Assembly: GCF_900215215.1 (NCBI RefSeq)
Contig: NZ_OBDR01000001.1
Location: 310,001 to 374,000, forward strand
DNA length: 64,000 nucleotides
From: Methanohalophilus euhalobius
GTDB taxonomy: Archaea > Halobacteriota > Methanosarcinia > Methanosarcinales > Methanosarcinaceae
Direction: 5' to 3'
A program made the translations under genes and the position numbers. Shown here piece after piece: positions 27,220-37,074 of the stretch (its first letter is position 1; each line of letters opens with the position of its first letter). The notes under the pieces are model-generated. The model was given only the letters and a program-made list of their open reading frames with translations, was not told where the DNA came from and made no database searches.

Positions 27220-27903
27220 TGCTGCCAGTAGTGTTGTTACATATATTGCCTGAAAACAGGCTGCACCGCCAATATCTATATAGGCACTTCCTTTTTCTTC
27301 TCTTTTCAGGGCCATCAGGGATGCCACAGACCCTGCTATGATTCCGCCGGTCCCGGCGATGAATATGATAGTAGCTGCATTCTGAGGGGCTAATATCAAT
27401 GCCAGTGGAATTGTAAATATTCCTACATATGAAGGTATCACTATTCCGACCCCGTCAACAAAATCAGCCAGTAATGCAACGACAACCAGCACTATGAGCA
27501 TTATTTCCAAAGCGACAAAATCCATTTTACTGAAAAGCAGATACAGAATTGTTAACATGGGAATTATAAATCCGCCTACATTAAGTGTGATTTTTGTGTC
27601 ATAGATCAGGTTTGTGCCTGTTGCAAGTTCTTTTATCACGGGCACGCCGTATGTTTCCTCCAGAAGGAGTGCGTCCCTGTGCATGTGCTGGTTTTTGCGA
27701 GTTCTGATTTTGGTTATAGGTATTTCTATATTTGATGCAACTGGCATCAGGAGTAAGATTAAAAAGAGAGGGTATGATGAAATTGGTCCAAGAGTCAGCT
27801 GTTGCTTGTAACACAACATGGCCATGGGAAGCAAGGCCAGTATGTATATTATGTAATCTCTCAAACCTATTCTGTTGATGTAGGTGCGCATGCTTACTAT
27901 CAA
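27196..27903 (-). CDS. DUF1614-like integral membrane protein
   Basis: 235 residues with about seven hydrophobic segments. Recognisable stretches are ATGTNLIYDTKITLNVGGFIIP (cited as LNVGGFIIP), FVDGVGIVIPSYVGIF and AGTGGIIAGSVASL, which suit the archaeal DUF1614 membrane family. Function unknown. The 3' end overlaps the convergent KaiC-like gene, and the start has no strong ribosome binding site. Confidence 0.75.
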   Translation of the reverse strand: MIVSMRTYINRIGLRDYIIYILALLPMAMLCYKQQLTLGPISSYPLFLILLLMPVASNIEIPITKIRTRKNQHMHRDALLLEETYGVPVIKELATGTNLIYDTKITLNVGGFIIPMLTILYLLFSKMDFVALEIMLIVLVVVALLADFVDGVGIVIPSYVGIFTIPLALILAPQNAATIIFIAGTGGIIAGSVASLMALKREEKGSAYIDIGGAACFQAIYVTTLLAALISGFIP

Positions 27904-27939
27904 AATATAATATTATTTTATATATAATTTATCTGGGAA

Positions 27940-28680
27940 TCAGAGGTCTTCAATGATTCCCTGATATTTTGAAGGATTGCCATTCTCATCACGAATTATA
28001 AGGGTCCTTTCAGCAACTTTGCGTATCTGGCCTTCTTTTGTGTATATCCGATATTCCTGATAAAAATCATTGTATCCTTCCCGGCATCTCCTGCTCAGTT
28101 CGTCCTCTACTCTTTTCAGGTCGTCTTTGTGGATAATGTCCCCGTAATTAAGATTACCTGACAGGAATTCCTCGGTTGTGTAGCCATACTTTTCAATTTC
28201 ATCTGATACGTATTCTACAGGCCACCCCTTTTCTACTTTCCAGACAAATGCTACAACAGGACTTTTTGTAGATATCATATCCACACTCATCTCTTCAGAA
28301 TCCATCTGGCCAGTGATATCCATTACAAAACCCTGGAAATGGCATGGTTCATCCTCGATGTCTCTTTCCACAAGGGTCTTTTCCAGAACCCATCTTTCCT
28401 CATCATCAGCAGTTAGTATCCTGTATCGATGGGTGTATTCTTTAATGCCTTTCTTACAGATGCGGTGTATGTTTTCTCTGACTTCATCGATATCGTGTGG
28501 ATGGATTATTTGTGCATAGGTCTTTCCTCCCGATATAAAATCATCGGCATTGTACCCAAATTGTTGTATGTTATCGGATACAAATTCAACCGGCCAGTCC
28601 TTTTCTGCATTCCATAGGAAAACTATTATGGGATTTTCATACTCTTGATTTTTGTCCTGCATAGGAATAATTACCCCCAT
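27940..28680 (-). CDS. Two-PAS-domain protein
   Basis: 246 residues with two PAS/PAC units (about 10-120 and 130-246), using the same wording as the large sensor at 11724-14246 (WPVEFVSDNIQQFGYNADDF, with a second repeat WPVEYVSDEIEKYGY). There is no output domain. It probably arose by duplication from the larger sensor or a shared ancestor. It could act as a partner in the same signalling route, but this is inference. Confidence 0.85.
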   Translation of the reverse strand: MGVIIPMQDKNQEYENPIIVFLWNAEKDWPVEFVSDNIQQFGYNADDFISGGKTYAQIIHPHDIDEVRENIHRICKKGIKEYTHRYRILTADDEERWVLEKTLVERDIEDEPCHFQGFVMDITGQMDSEEMSVDMISTKSPVVAFVWKVEKGWPVEYVSDEIEKYGYTTEEFLSGNLNYGDIIHKDDLKRVEDELSRRCREGYNDFYQEYRIYTKEGQIRKVAERTLIIRDENGNPSKYQGIIEDL

Positions 28681-28786
28681 TATTTCTTTTACATTTCCTC
28701 TTTAATTTATCTTCTTTAAGTACCTGTCGAATATTGTTTATTAATTCTTAAGTACAAAGTATTTCCGGTGACCCAATAGGTTAAAA

Positions 28787-29137
<351 letters not shown>

Positions 29138-29147
29138 AGTGATCCAA

Positions 29148-29339
29148 ATGTATCGGGGTAAAAAAAGTGCTAAGTATGCAGGATATGTTCTTTTTGTAAT
29201 CCTGTTTGTAATAATGGCTTTTGAATGGATATTGGACTTGGGCTATGAGTCTCTTGTATTAATACCTGCAGCTTTTCTTTTTGGAATGATCGGCTATTGG
29301 CTTGGAGGAGTTACATATTCGGTCCTGCAGGAAAAATAA
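29148..29339 (+). CDS. Small two-helix membrane protein
   Basis: 63 residues (MYRGKKSAKYAGYVLFV) with two transmembrane segments at about 10-28 and 38-57 (SLVLIPAAFLFGMIGYWLGG). ATG 29148 is preferred over GTG 29139 because GTGATCC, complementary to the 16S 3' end, lies immediately upstream. It probably shares a transcript with the polyasparagine protein. Function unknown. Confidence 0.65.
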   Translation: MYRGKKSAKYAGYVLFVILFVIMAFEWILDLGYESLVLIPAAFLFGMIGYWLGGVTYSVLQEK

Positions 29340-29348
29340 GTAAGGGGA

Positions 29349-29474
29349 TTAAAATACTCCCAGCCATCTTCCAAGCACAATAATATATAGAATCAATATT
29401 ACAAGGCCGGCTCCAAATTTAGCGTTTTCATGTGGTGTTGGTCCTTCTTTTATCACATAGTCTTCAGGTTCCAT
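29349..29474 (-). CDS. 41-residue single-span membrane protein
   Basis: Starts MEPEDYVIKEGPTPHENAK, followed by one hydrophobic helix (FGAGLVILILYIIVLGRWL), ending in TAA. The upstream sequence AGGGTTGATAAAT serves as a ribosome binding site. The acidic head and single helix, with no competing frame, argue for a real small gene. It is transcribed toward 29139-29339, convergently. Confidence 0.65.
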   Translation of the reverse strand: MEPEDYVIKEGPTPHENAKFGAGLVILILYIIVLGRWLGVF

Positions 29475-29521
29475 ATTTATCAACCCTTTAAAGAGTTCGA
29501 TTTCGTTTCATATTTTTTTTG

Positions 29522-29917
29522 TTAGGGCAGTTCCGGCTGGTCCAATTCTACATCAAGAACCGGCAGGTCTACAGGATACCCTTTCCTGTTATAGCATTGC
29601 CAGCTGTTCTCATCGAAAGGCTCGGCAACAATTATATGCCAGTCCCCGGTCTTACCAAACATTATAAGGTCGGCATTTGAGGGCCGATAACTGGGTCCCG
29701 GATGGCTGTGCACCGAACCTACGGATTGTACATTTGGCATCATGAATAATTTGATTACTGCATTCATTTCACTGCTCTCTGTTCCAGGCAGAATCATCAC
29801 ATTGCTTATTATGCCTTTTTCTGTTTCCAGTAAACCCACAAATTCCCGGGGATATGTTGATTCACTACTTTTCAATATAAATTTCAGTGTTTCCCGGGCA
29901 ATCCCCTCTACTTTCAT
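29522..29917 (-). CDS. JAMM/MPN+ metalloprotease-like protein
   Basis: 131 residues. The JAMM zinc site is complete: upstream Glu in PREFVGLLE, then SVHSHPGPSYRPSNADL (H-x-H-x10-D). Archaeal relatives remove ubiquitin-like SAMP modifiers from proteins. The single-domain form here matches that class. It is next to a DUF92 membrane gene, with no evident functional link. It is cytoplasmic, since there is no signal peptide. Confidence 0.88.
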   Translation of the reverse strand: MKVEGIARETLKFILKSSESTYPREFVGLLETEKGIISNVMILPGTESSEMNAVIKLFMMPNVQSVGSVHSHPGPSYRPSNADLIMFGKTGDWHIIVAEPFDENSWQCYNRKGYPVDLPVLDVELDQPELP

Positions 29918-29956
29918 GTATTAGATATAGTTGCGGTAAGTATATCTTTTTTGTCA

Positions 29957-31279
29957 TTACAGGACAAGAATATACAGTATACCGGATATGAGGGCACCTA
30001 TGGCAGTTGCTACAAAATTGACTCCACTATTGGACAGGTAACCATTTTTCTGGAATGTAGCACCAAGTAAACTATCGATATTTGTACCTCCCCATCCGCC
30101 TGCACATGTAATAAGTATGGCAGGAATTATCTGCTCCACAAACCCAAAGGCTGCTCCGAGTATTCCTATTGCCAGTGCTCCCCCAAAGGCTGCAAGTTCT
30201 CCAAGGGAAGTTACAGCCCCGTCAGTACCGGTTTTTGTAGGTTTTAAGTTTGTTATCATCCTGGGTGACTGGCGTGCAGTTGTTCCGATTTCACTTGCAA
30301 GGGTGTCCCCTGCAGCTGTTGCTACGGTTCCCAGAAAAGCATATGTTATTAGATTGCTATGTTGGGGATATATGCCACATGCAATGGCAAGCACAAGGGC
30401 AGCAGTACTGTTGCTGAATACATTTTCATAAGTCCTTACTCCTCCCTTTTCCTGTGCGATACCCAGATCGAGCTTATAGTTGTATTTGTATTTGGTGAAT
30501 ACTCCTCCGAGTATGAAAAAGGTAAGTAGCAAAACAAACCAGAGGATGTTACTAAAAACAATTATCAAAACTCCCATAAGTGTAGCACTCAACACTGCGG
30601 AAATATCGGCTATATTGGTGCGATATGCCAGATACCCCAAAAAGAGTGCAAAAATGAATGCAATCAATAAATGGAAAGGAGCAACTGTGTAACCAAAGGA
30701 TGCAAGAATCCACATTGCCATTGCCGAACCCAGGGTCATTGAAAAAAGCCTATCTACGGAGGATGGTATGGATTCAAATAGAGCTGCTGTAATTGCTCCG
30801 ATTACTGCTATGAAAAATATAAGTTCGTATGATACAGCGGCTGTCCAGTATGCATACCATGAACCTGCTATAAAGGCAGAAGCGGCCCCTGCTATTAATA
30901 AAGCAAGGCTTGATGGGAGATTGGTAGTATTTTCTTGTGAGTCCTTTTTGGTGCCCCGGCGCACTATGGCTGCACTTGTGAAGCCAATGGTGGAGATCTG
31001 GATTGCTGATATAATTATGTATTTTGGTAGGGAATAGGAATAGTGATTCGCAGTAATACTTATCAAAAGTAGCAAAACTACTGAGACAATAAGATTGGTT
31101 ATATTCCGATTGCTACTGGTTATGTAGCCATATACACCCGCACCTGCAAAAATCAGGAGTAAGATTTCCCTGCTTAAGAATGGAAATATGAGCATGGAAA
31201 CTAATGCGATAGTTATTAAATAGAGGGTATAGTTTTTCCCTATATCTTCTCCGGTAAAGCATTTTGGCCAGCCTGTCAT
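29957..31279 (-). CDS. DUF92 family integral membrane protein
   Basis: 440 residues and about ten or more transmembrane segments. The C-terminal half carries the DUF92 signature (DTLASEIGTTARQSPRMI, then KPTKTGTDGAVTSLGELAA). The N-terminal half is an extra hydrophobic region. Plant DUF92 protein VTE6 is a phytyl-phosphate kinase, so an isoprenoid-phosphate kinase role in archaeal lipid metabolism is possible but only inferred. Confidence 0.82.
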   Translation of the reverse strand: MTGWPKCFTGEDIGKNYTLYLITIALVSMLIFPFLSREILLLIFAGAGVYGYITSSNRNITNLIVSVVLLLLISITANHYSYSLPKYIIISAIQISTIGFTSAAIVRRGTKKDSQENTTNLPSSLALLIAGAASAFIAGSWYAYWTAAVSYELIFFIAVIGAITAALFESIPSSVDRLFSMTLGSAMAMWILASFGYTVAPFHLLIAFIFALFLGYLAYRTNIADISAVLSATLMGVLIIVFSNILWFVLLLTFFILGGVFTKYKYNYKLDLGIAQEKGGVRTYENVFSNSTAALVLAIACGIYPQHSNLITYAFLGTVATAAGDTLASEIGTTARQSPRMITNLKPTKTGTDGAVTSLGELAAFGGALAIGILGAAFGFVEQIIPAILITCAGGWGGTNIDSLLGATFQKNGYLSNSGVNFVATAIGALISGILYILVL

Positions 31280-31445
31280 GAAAATCAGAGATTTTTTGTT
31301 TAATAAAGCACTGATTATTTATAAAAGTCATCTTTTAGTTTAATTTGTTTTTATATATGTATTTGTGCACAAATGGTAAAATTAATTTTTGAAGATTTGA
31401 ATGAGACGATTCAGATTCCAGGTGTAACCAGAAATCATGCATACC

Positions 31446-31498
31446 AACTATATATTAGTTCACTATTTTTATAGTTTACATTCCAAAACTATATATTA
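31446..31498 (+). promoter_or_regulatory. Duplicated AACTATATATTA promoter element
   Basis: AACTATATATTA occurs at 31446-31457 and again at 31487-31498, 41 nt apart. The second is 36 nt before the ATG of the zinc-ribbon gene, the right distance for a TATA box with a short leader. The first may be a second promoter. Confidence 0.55.
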
Positions 31499-31533
31499 AT
31501 GTTCCTGCCTTAGGACCATTAAGGAGTGGTACA

Positions 31534-31677
31534 ATGAACCGATATGACTATCTCTTAAAAAATTGCCCGGTTTGCGGAACAGATCTCAGGGAAAACAATG
31601 ATTATCAGATATGTGAATGCTGCCATTACTGGACTCAAAAAGGCCAGGCTAGAATAGATTCAATTCTGATATGCTAA
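31534..31677 (+). CDS. 47-residue zinc-ribbon protein
   Basis: MNRYDYLLKNCPVCGTDL is followed by CECCHYW, giving a CxxC...CxxC zinc ribbon. AAGGAG lies 9 nt before the ATG and a TATA box 36 nt before it. It ends in TAA and is followed by a T-rich tract near 31790. Such small zinc ribbons are frequent in methanogens and may bind nucleic acid or protein. Function unknown. Confidence 0.75.
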   Translation: MNRYDYLLKNCPVCGTDLRENNDYQICECCHYWTQKGQARIDSILIC

Positions 31678-31896
31678 CATGAAGGTTTACAATGTGCCAA
31701 ATAGCAAAAAGCAAAATCAATAGGTGCTAACATTGATTATAGACAAATAAGAATGTGGACTGCCAAACCCCTTTGATTAAATCTTTATGTCTTTTTTTAT
31801 TGTCCTGTGGTGATTTTATATCCAAACAATAATTTTAAATTTTAGTAAGCATTGTATTATATTAATTGATTTAATGGACCGTGGTGATAGGTTTAA

Positions 31897-34800
31897 ATGG
31901 TGATGGGGTTCAAAAACATTTTATCAATGTTTACTTTAGTCTTATTTTTGGCAATTACTCTATGTCATCCAGCTGTTGCTGTTGACAATTTGAATGATGG
32001 TATATCCCTTTATTCGGATGAAGTAAATATTACACAGGAAGTAAATATTACACAGACAAATGATTCTCAGTACCTTTATAGTGACACATATGAGAACATT
32101 TCATCTTTTTATTTATCAGGAAACTATGATCAATCTCTGGAAGTTTCCAAAAGGGTTCTAGATTCCAATCCCAATTCTACTTATGCCCTTTATATAGCTG
32201 GCCTGAGTCTCGAAAATCTGGCTCGTGAGAATGAAGCCACACAGTACTATGAAAAAGCTCTTTTGAACCTGAAGGACGCTGATCAAAATATAACTGAAAT
32301 GGTCAATAATCCCGATCTGGAAGTGTTGCCAATTCTATTCCTTAAAGGAAAAATAAGCCATTTAGAGGGTAATTATAATGATTCGCTTACATATCAGGAT
32401 GCAGCATTAAGTGCTTATGGATATCATTCTGAGGACCTCTATAACAAAGGTCTGTATTACAAAAATGAAGGCAAGTACGAGGATGCAATCGAACATTTCC
32501 AGGCTGCTTTGCGTATCAATCCCTCCAAAACAGATTCCTGGACACAGCTGGGGGAATGCTATGAAGCCATGGGAGAGTATCAGAAAGCACAGGATAATTA
32601 TGATAAAGCCCTCCTAAGGGATCCAAATAATTCTGAATTATTATTGAAGTATGGTCTTGTTGCAGAAAAAATGGATGATTACAACCTAGCCATTGAATAT
32701 TATGACAGGGTGCTTGAAATACAACCATACAATGTGGATTCATGGAGATACAAAGCCCGCAGTCTTGAAGAACTGGGTCAGAATAATTATGCACTAACCT
32801 GTTACAATCAGGCACTGGAATACGATCCGGAAAATAAAACACTATGGAACCTGAAGGGGCAATTACTGGATGAACTTGGAAGGTATGAGGAGTCGATTGA
32901 ATGTTATGACCAGGCCCTTAAATTAAATCCGGATCATGCACGTGGTATCGGACGTGTTTCAGAGGCTCCCTCAATTATGATTGAAACCGATTCCCATGAG
33001 GTTTTCTATGAAACACCCCAGTTTGATTCAGAGTCTGCCCAGATACTGTTCAATAAAGGTGAAGCATTCTACAGGCTGGAAAAATATGAGGATGCACTTG
33101 AATGCTACAATGACGTACTTGAAACAGAACCTCATGCCGTCGTATGGTACCGAAAAGCTACTATTCTTAAAAACTATGGTGATTTTTCAGAAGCTATCGA
33201 TAGCTATGGAGAAGCCCTTGGCATTGAGCCGGATGCTCCTGCTGTATGGTATGAACAGGCGGTATTGTTAGACAGGATAGGCGAGTATGGAAAAGCAGTT
33301 AAGAGCTATGAGGAGGCCACAGAAAGGGATGGGAACTATACCCTTGCCTGGTATGAGATGGCTGTTGACCTGAAAATACTGGGTAAATATGAGCAATCTT
33401 TAGAGGCTTATGATAAAGTCTGTGAACTTGAGCCATCCTCAGCACAGGTGTGGTATGAGAGAGGGGCCGTTCTGGATGAACTTGGAAGGTATGATGAAGC
33501 TATCACTTCTTATGAAAAAGTCCTTGAACTGAATCCTGGTCACTCAGCAGCCAGTTATCAACTAAGGACTGATCAGAGTAAGCTATCGCAATCCAATCAA
33601 AAAGAATCTGATCATAGGAATAATTTTCATTATACAGGCAATTCCCCGTTCCTTGATTTCCTTAAAAGTAACGGATTTGATCTGACTTTCATGGGAAGTG
33701 GGACAGATGTGTCTGTCAACTCCCTTGCGTCTATTGAAGATGGTGAGCTGCCAGCTCCCGAATACCTATGGTATTCACGCGCCATGACAATGTCAGCCGT
33801 AAATAATACGAATAAATCCCTCTCTTCATTTGAAATGGCTACAATGATAGAACCTGATTATGCAGCTGCCTGGGAAGGTAAAGGGGATCTTTTCAAAAAA
33901 TACAATCAATGGGACAATTCTTCAGATGCGTTTAAACAGGCTCTTTCAGTTAATTCCGATTCTGTGAAATTGTGGCATAAATACGCAATAGTATCACAAA
34001 AGGCAGATGACCTCCAGACTGCTCTGTATGCTTATGGAAGAGTAGTAAAGAATGATCCGGATAATGAGGATGCTCTGTATAACAGGGGATTGATATACGA
34101 TAAACTGGGAAGTTTCAGGAATGCAGCCAACGCTTACCAGAAATATCTCAGTTTGGAGCCAAAAGACATGAATGCATGGTATCTGCTAGCTCAATCCGCA
34201 CACAAGGCAAGGATGTATGATGTATCCCTGAGTGCAATTGATACTGTCATTAATAATCAGCCTTCAAATCAGGATGCTTTGTACCTCAAATCTGACAACC
34301 TTGAAAAAATGGGCCGTTTCAGTGATGCAATAGTTGTTTATGATGAAATTCTGGATTCTGACCCCGAAAATCAGGATGCATTGTTCAATAAGGGGCTGGC
34401 TTTTGAAAATATCGGACAGTACCAGAAAGCAATCGAATGCTATGAACAGTTACTTGCCGTTAATCCACAGCATGTTACTGCAATGGAGCATAAAGGGTTT
34501 AATCTATACCTTCTTGGAGAGTACAATAAAGCCGATGTTGTATACGACCAGATTCTAACGCTCCAGCCCAACAACGCTGACGCTCTCTATCACAAGGCTA
34601 CTATCAAGTACCTGTTGAGTAGCTATGCAGGATCAATAATATATTATGACCGTCTACTTGAGGTGAAACCCAATTGCATTACTGCATGGTACAACAAAGG
34701 ATTTGCCAATAACATGATGGGTAATGTCGATGAGGCAATCGAATGCTATGATCAAGCCCTTTCGATTGATCCGAACAATCCTTCTGTACTTTATAATAAG

Positions 34801-34980
34801 CGGTTTGCCCTTTATAGGATAGGTAAATCTTCAGAGGCAAAGACAACCAAATTGAAACTTGATTCCATAGATCCGGGTTTTGAAGAGGCTCTGGACAACA
34901 GGGGAACGAAATTCTTCCTGCCAAAGGAATACGACCCCAATCTGGGATATGAGCTGCCTTCACGATGGTATAATGAATAA
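31897..34980 (+). CDS. Large secreted TPR-repeat protein
   Basis: 1027 residues. The N-terminal signal sequence (hydrophobic core LVLFLAITLCHPAVA, likely cut after AVA) is followed by about 20 or more tetratricopeptide repeats (for example GKYEDAIEHFQAALRINP, GRYEESIECYDQALKLNP). A spacer at about 560-620 splits the array. There is no C-terminal anchor. GGTGATAGG precedes ATG 31897. It probably acts as an extracytoplasmic scaffold, perhaps at the S-layer; the partner is unknown. A strong terminator begins at its stop codon. Confidence 0.9.
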   Translation: MVMGFKNILSMFTLVLFLAITLCHPAVAVDNLNDGISLYSDEVNITQEVNITQTNDSQYLYSDTYENISSFYLSGNYDQSLEVSKRVLDSNPNSTYALYIAGLSLENLARENEATQYYEKALLNLKDADQNITEMVNNPDLEVLPILFLKGKISHLEGNYNDSLTYQDAALSAYGYHSEDLYNKGLYYKNEGKYEDAIEHFQAALRINPSKTDSWTQLGECYEAMGEYQKAQDNYDKALLRDPNNSELLLKYGLVAEKMDDYNLAIEYYDRVLEIQPYNVDSWRYKARSLEELGQNNYALTCYNQALEYDPENKTLWNLKGQLLDELGRYEESIECYDQALKLNPDHARGIGRVSEAPSIMIETDSHEVFYETPQFDSESAQILFNKGEAFYRLEKYEDALECYNDVLETEPHAVVWYRKATILKNYGDFSEAIDSYGEALGIEPDAPAVWYEQAVLLDRIGEYGKAVKSYEEATERDGNYTLAWYEMAVDLKILGKYEQSLEAYDKVCELEPSSAQVWYERGAVLDELGRYDEAITSYEKVLELNPGHSAASYQLRTDQSKLSQSNQKESDHRNNFHYTGNSPFLDFLKSNGFDLTFMGSGTDVSVNSLASIEDGELPAPEYLWYSRAMTMSAVNNTNKSLSSFEMATMIEPDYAAAWEGKGDLFKKYNQWDNSSDAFKQALSVNSDSVKLWHKYAIVSQKADDLQTALYAYGRVVKNDPDNEDALYNRGLIYDKLGSFRNAANAYQKYLSLEPKDMNAWYLLAQSAHKARMYDVSLSAIDTVINNQPSNQDALYLKSDNLEKMGRFSDAIVVYDEILDSDPENQDALFNKGLAFENIGQYQKAIECYEQLLAVNPQHVTAMEHKGFNLYLLGEYNKADVVYDQILTLQPNNADALYHKATIKYLLSSYAGSIIYYDRLLEVKPNCITAWYNKGFANNMMGNVDEAIECYDQALSIDPNNPSVLYNKRFALYRIGKSSEAKTTKLKLDSIDPGFEEALDNRGTKFFLPKEYDPNLGYELPSRWYNE
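32020..32055 (+). repeat. 18-bp direct repeat in the secreted TPR gene
   Basis: GAAGTAAATATTACACAG occurs twice in tandem, encoding EVNITQ-EVNITQ just after the signal peptide. Each unit carries an N-x-T glycosylation sequon. Confidence 0.95.
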
Positions 34981-35014
34981 TCGGGTTTATACCCGATTAT
35001 ATTTGTTTTTTTTC
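34979..35014 (+). terminator. Intrinsic-type terminator after the TPR gene
   Basis: A perfect 8-bp stem AATCGGGT/ACCCGATT with loop TTAT, starting in the stop codon, is followed by ATATTTGTTTTTTTT. On the opposite strand it also lies at the end of lysA. Confidence 0.9.
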
Positions 35015-35023
35015 CAGGCTATT

Positions 35024-36286
35024 TCATTTAAAATTCTCAAGACCTTCAAAATCCAGTGTGGCAAAATAGTCTTCCATGGTCTCTGCTCTTCTGATTTGTA
35101 CAGCACTGCCATCTTCCCTGAGCAAAATTTCAGCAGAGCGCAATTTTCCATTATAATTGAATCCCATTGAATGGCCGTGTGCTCCGGCATCATGCATTGC
35201 CAGGATGTCACCGATTTCGATTTCAGGCAGTTTCCTGTCTATGGCGAATTTGTCATTGTTTTCGCAAAGAGAACCTGTCACATCATATGTATGGTCATGA
35301 GGCTGGTTTTCCTTGCCAAATACAGTTATATGGTGGTAAGCTCCGTAAACACCCGGCCTCATAAGGTTTGCCATTGTGGCATCCATTCCTACAAAATCCT
35401 TGTAGGTATGCTTGAGATGGCGTACTTTACTGATGAGGTATCCATAGGGTCCGGTGATTACTCTCCCACATTCGAGGTAGATATTGAGGGGGCCAAGGCC
35501 GTTTGCGGAAATTATTTTATCATATTCTTCCTTAACACCTTTTGCTACAACATCATAGGGAACTGGTTCCTGGTCTGGTTCGTAGGGTATTCCTATACCG
35601 CCTCCCATATTCGCGAATTCGAATTTGATACCGAGTTCCTTTGAAATATCAGCGATAACTTCAAAGAGAATCCTGGCAGTTTCTATGAAATAGGTAGGAT
35701 CCAGTTCATTGGATGCCACCATTGTGTGGATACCGAATCTCTTGACCCCTTTATCGGCCAGTTTTTTATATCCTTCAAAGAGCTGTTCCCGGGTAAAACC
35801 GTATTTTGCATCTTCAGGATTGCCTATGAACTTGTTACCTTTTTTTAATGCACCGGGATTATAGCGGAAACATATCATTTCAGGCAGGCCTGCATGTTTT
35901 TCAAGGTAATCGATATGACTTATGTCGTCAAGATTGATTATAGCGCCCAGTTCTTTTGCCTTGACGAATTCTTCTGCTGGTGTATCGTTGGAGCTGAACA
36001 TAATATTTTCGCCAACAATACCCGCTTTTTCAGCAAGTACAAGTTCGGGAAGGGAACTGCAATCGGCACCAAATCCCTGGTTTTTCAAGATTTTGAGTAT
36101 ATATGGATTGGGGAGGGCTTTTACAGCGTAGTATTCCTGAAAACCTTCCAGAATCCCGAAGGCTTCTTTAAGTTTTTCCACATTTTTCAGTATGCCTTTC
36201 TCATCATAGAGATGGAAAGGAGTAGGATATTTTTCCGCGATCTCCTGTACTTTTTCTTTAGTAAAAGGTACTTCTTTTGATACCAT
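35024..36286 (-). CDS. lysA: Diaminopimelate decarboxylase
   Basis: PLP-dependent fold III decarboxylase, last step of lysine synthesis. 420 residues from ATG 36286, preceded by GGAG; the frame extends 13 codons upstream without support. The PLP lysine lies in EYYAVKALPNPYIL. Gly-rich GGGIGIPY, ECGRVITGPYGYL and the partner-subunit Cys in GSLCENNDKFA are present. It differs from bacterial LysA in having ECGR for EPGR, as in methanosarcinal homologues. A related carboxylyase activity cannot be excluded. Confidence 0.85.
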   Translation of the reverse strand: MVSKEVPFTKEKVQEIAEKYPTPFHLYDEKGILKNVEKLKEAFGILEGFQEYYAVKALPNPYILKILKNQGFGADCSSLPELVLAEKAGIVGENIMFSSNDTPAEEFVKAKELGAIINLDDISHIDYLEKHAGLPEMICFRYNPGALKKGNKFIGNPEDAKYGFTREQLFEGYKKLADKGVKRFGIHTMVASNELDPTYFIETARILFEVIADISKELGIKFEFANMGGGIGIPYEPDQEPVPYDVVAKGVKEEYDKIISANGLGPLNIYLECGRVITGPYGYLISKVRHLKHTYKDFVGMDATMANLMRPGVYGAYHHITVFGKENQPHDHTYDVTGSLCENNDKFAIDRKLPEIEIGDILAMHDAGAHGHSMGFNYNGKLRSAEILLREDGSAVQIRRAETMEDYFATLDFEGLENFK

Positions 36287-36380
36287 TTTTTTCTCCTCAA
36301 TAATTGTAAAATAAAGAAGATACACTCAGTGGTGTATTTTTATTAAGATGATTATTGCTATTGCTGTGATGAAGGTTTCT

Positions 36381-36390
36381 TATATAGTTT
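36381..36390 (-). promoter_or_regulatory. Probable lysA TATA box
   Basis: On the minus strand AAACTATATA lies about 95 nt before the lysA start, leaving a leader of about 65-70 nt. No riboswitch fold was recognised in it. Confidence 0.45.
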
Positions 36391-36471
36391 ATCCTTATCT
36401 GAATAAGAAACAAAAAAAGCATTATGTGGGGTGATTTATGCCCTCCACCTAAAAAGTATTCTGGAATTGAA

Positions 36472-36933
36472 TTATTTTGAGCCTTGTGAAAATCCGCTTG
36501 TTTCTTCTATGAATTGTTCAACTCTCTTTTTTATTGTGTCTCTCAAATTCCTCATTTGTTCCAGCTTTTCTTCATGTGTGCCTGTGAAATTTTCAGGTTC
36601 CGGGAATGGCCAGTATAATTTTGCAAAGGGTTTTGGGTATATAGGACATCTCTTCTCGTGCTCTCTGTCGCAAACAGTGATTACGAAATGGAAAAATTTA
36701 CCTGCCCGGAAAAGGTCCCATGCATCCTGGGTCTTTTTCTTTGTGAGGTCGAATCCATCTTCCTTCATTACTTCAAGGACGAGTGAATTAATCTGTTCGG
36801 GTTCAAAACCCGCACTCTCAGCTTCGAACTTGCCTTCTCCAAGTCTTTTCAGGTATTCTTCTGCTATCTGGCTTCTTGCACTGTTGTGCACACAAATGAA
36901 AAGTACTTTGATATTTTCGTTGCTTTCTTTCAT
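36472..36933 (-). CDS. Arsenate reductase/low-molecular-weight phosphatase-like protein
   Basis: 153 residues. The phosphate loop is CVHNSARS (C-x5-R) near residue 13, and the later CDREHEKRCPIYPK segment carries the extra cysteines of thioredoxin-coupled ArsC. The acid-loop region reads WPFPEPENF, with Glu where Asp is usual. It would reduce arsenate or act as a tyrosine phosphatase. It lies 141 nt from the sulfur-cluster genes in the same orientation but is probably separate. Confidence 0.85.
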   Translation of the reverse strand: MKESNENIKVLFICVHNSARSQIAEEYLKRLGEGKFEAESAGFEPEQINSLVLEVMKEDGFDLTKKKTQDAWDLFRAGKFFHFVITVCDREHEKRCPIYPKPFAKLYWPFPEPENFTGTHEEKLEQMRNLRDTIKKRVEQFIEETSGFSQGSK

Positions 36934-37074
36934 GAAATGTAGAGGAGCTGATGTGGCAATAAGTGTTACCTACATAGATTATGTAGATTCTATATCAAGC
37001 AGTACTGATTAATTGTGCCTGTGATTTTTCAATAACAAACCTGTATTTTAGTTATCAATCCAACAGGCCATACT

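Noticed and set aside
36437-36451. GGGGTGATTTATG followed by a four-codon frame before the arsenate-reductase-like gene
   Set aside because: It lies downstream of a minus-strand gene, the frame ends after four codons, and no gene on the plus strand follows.
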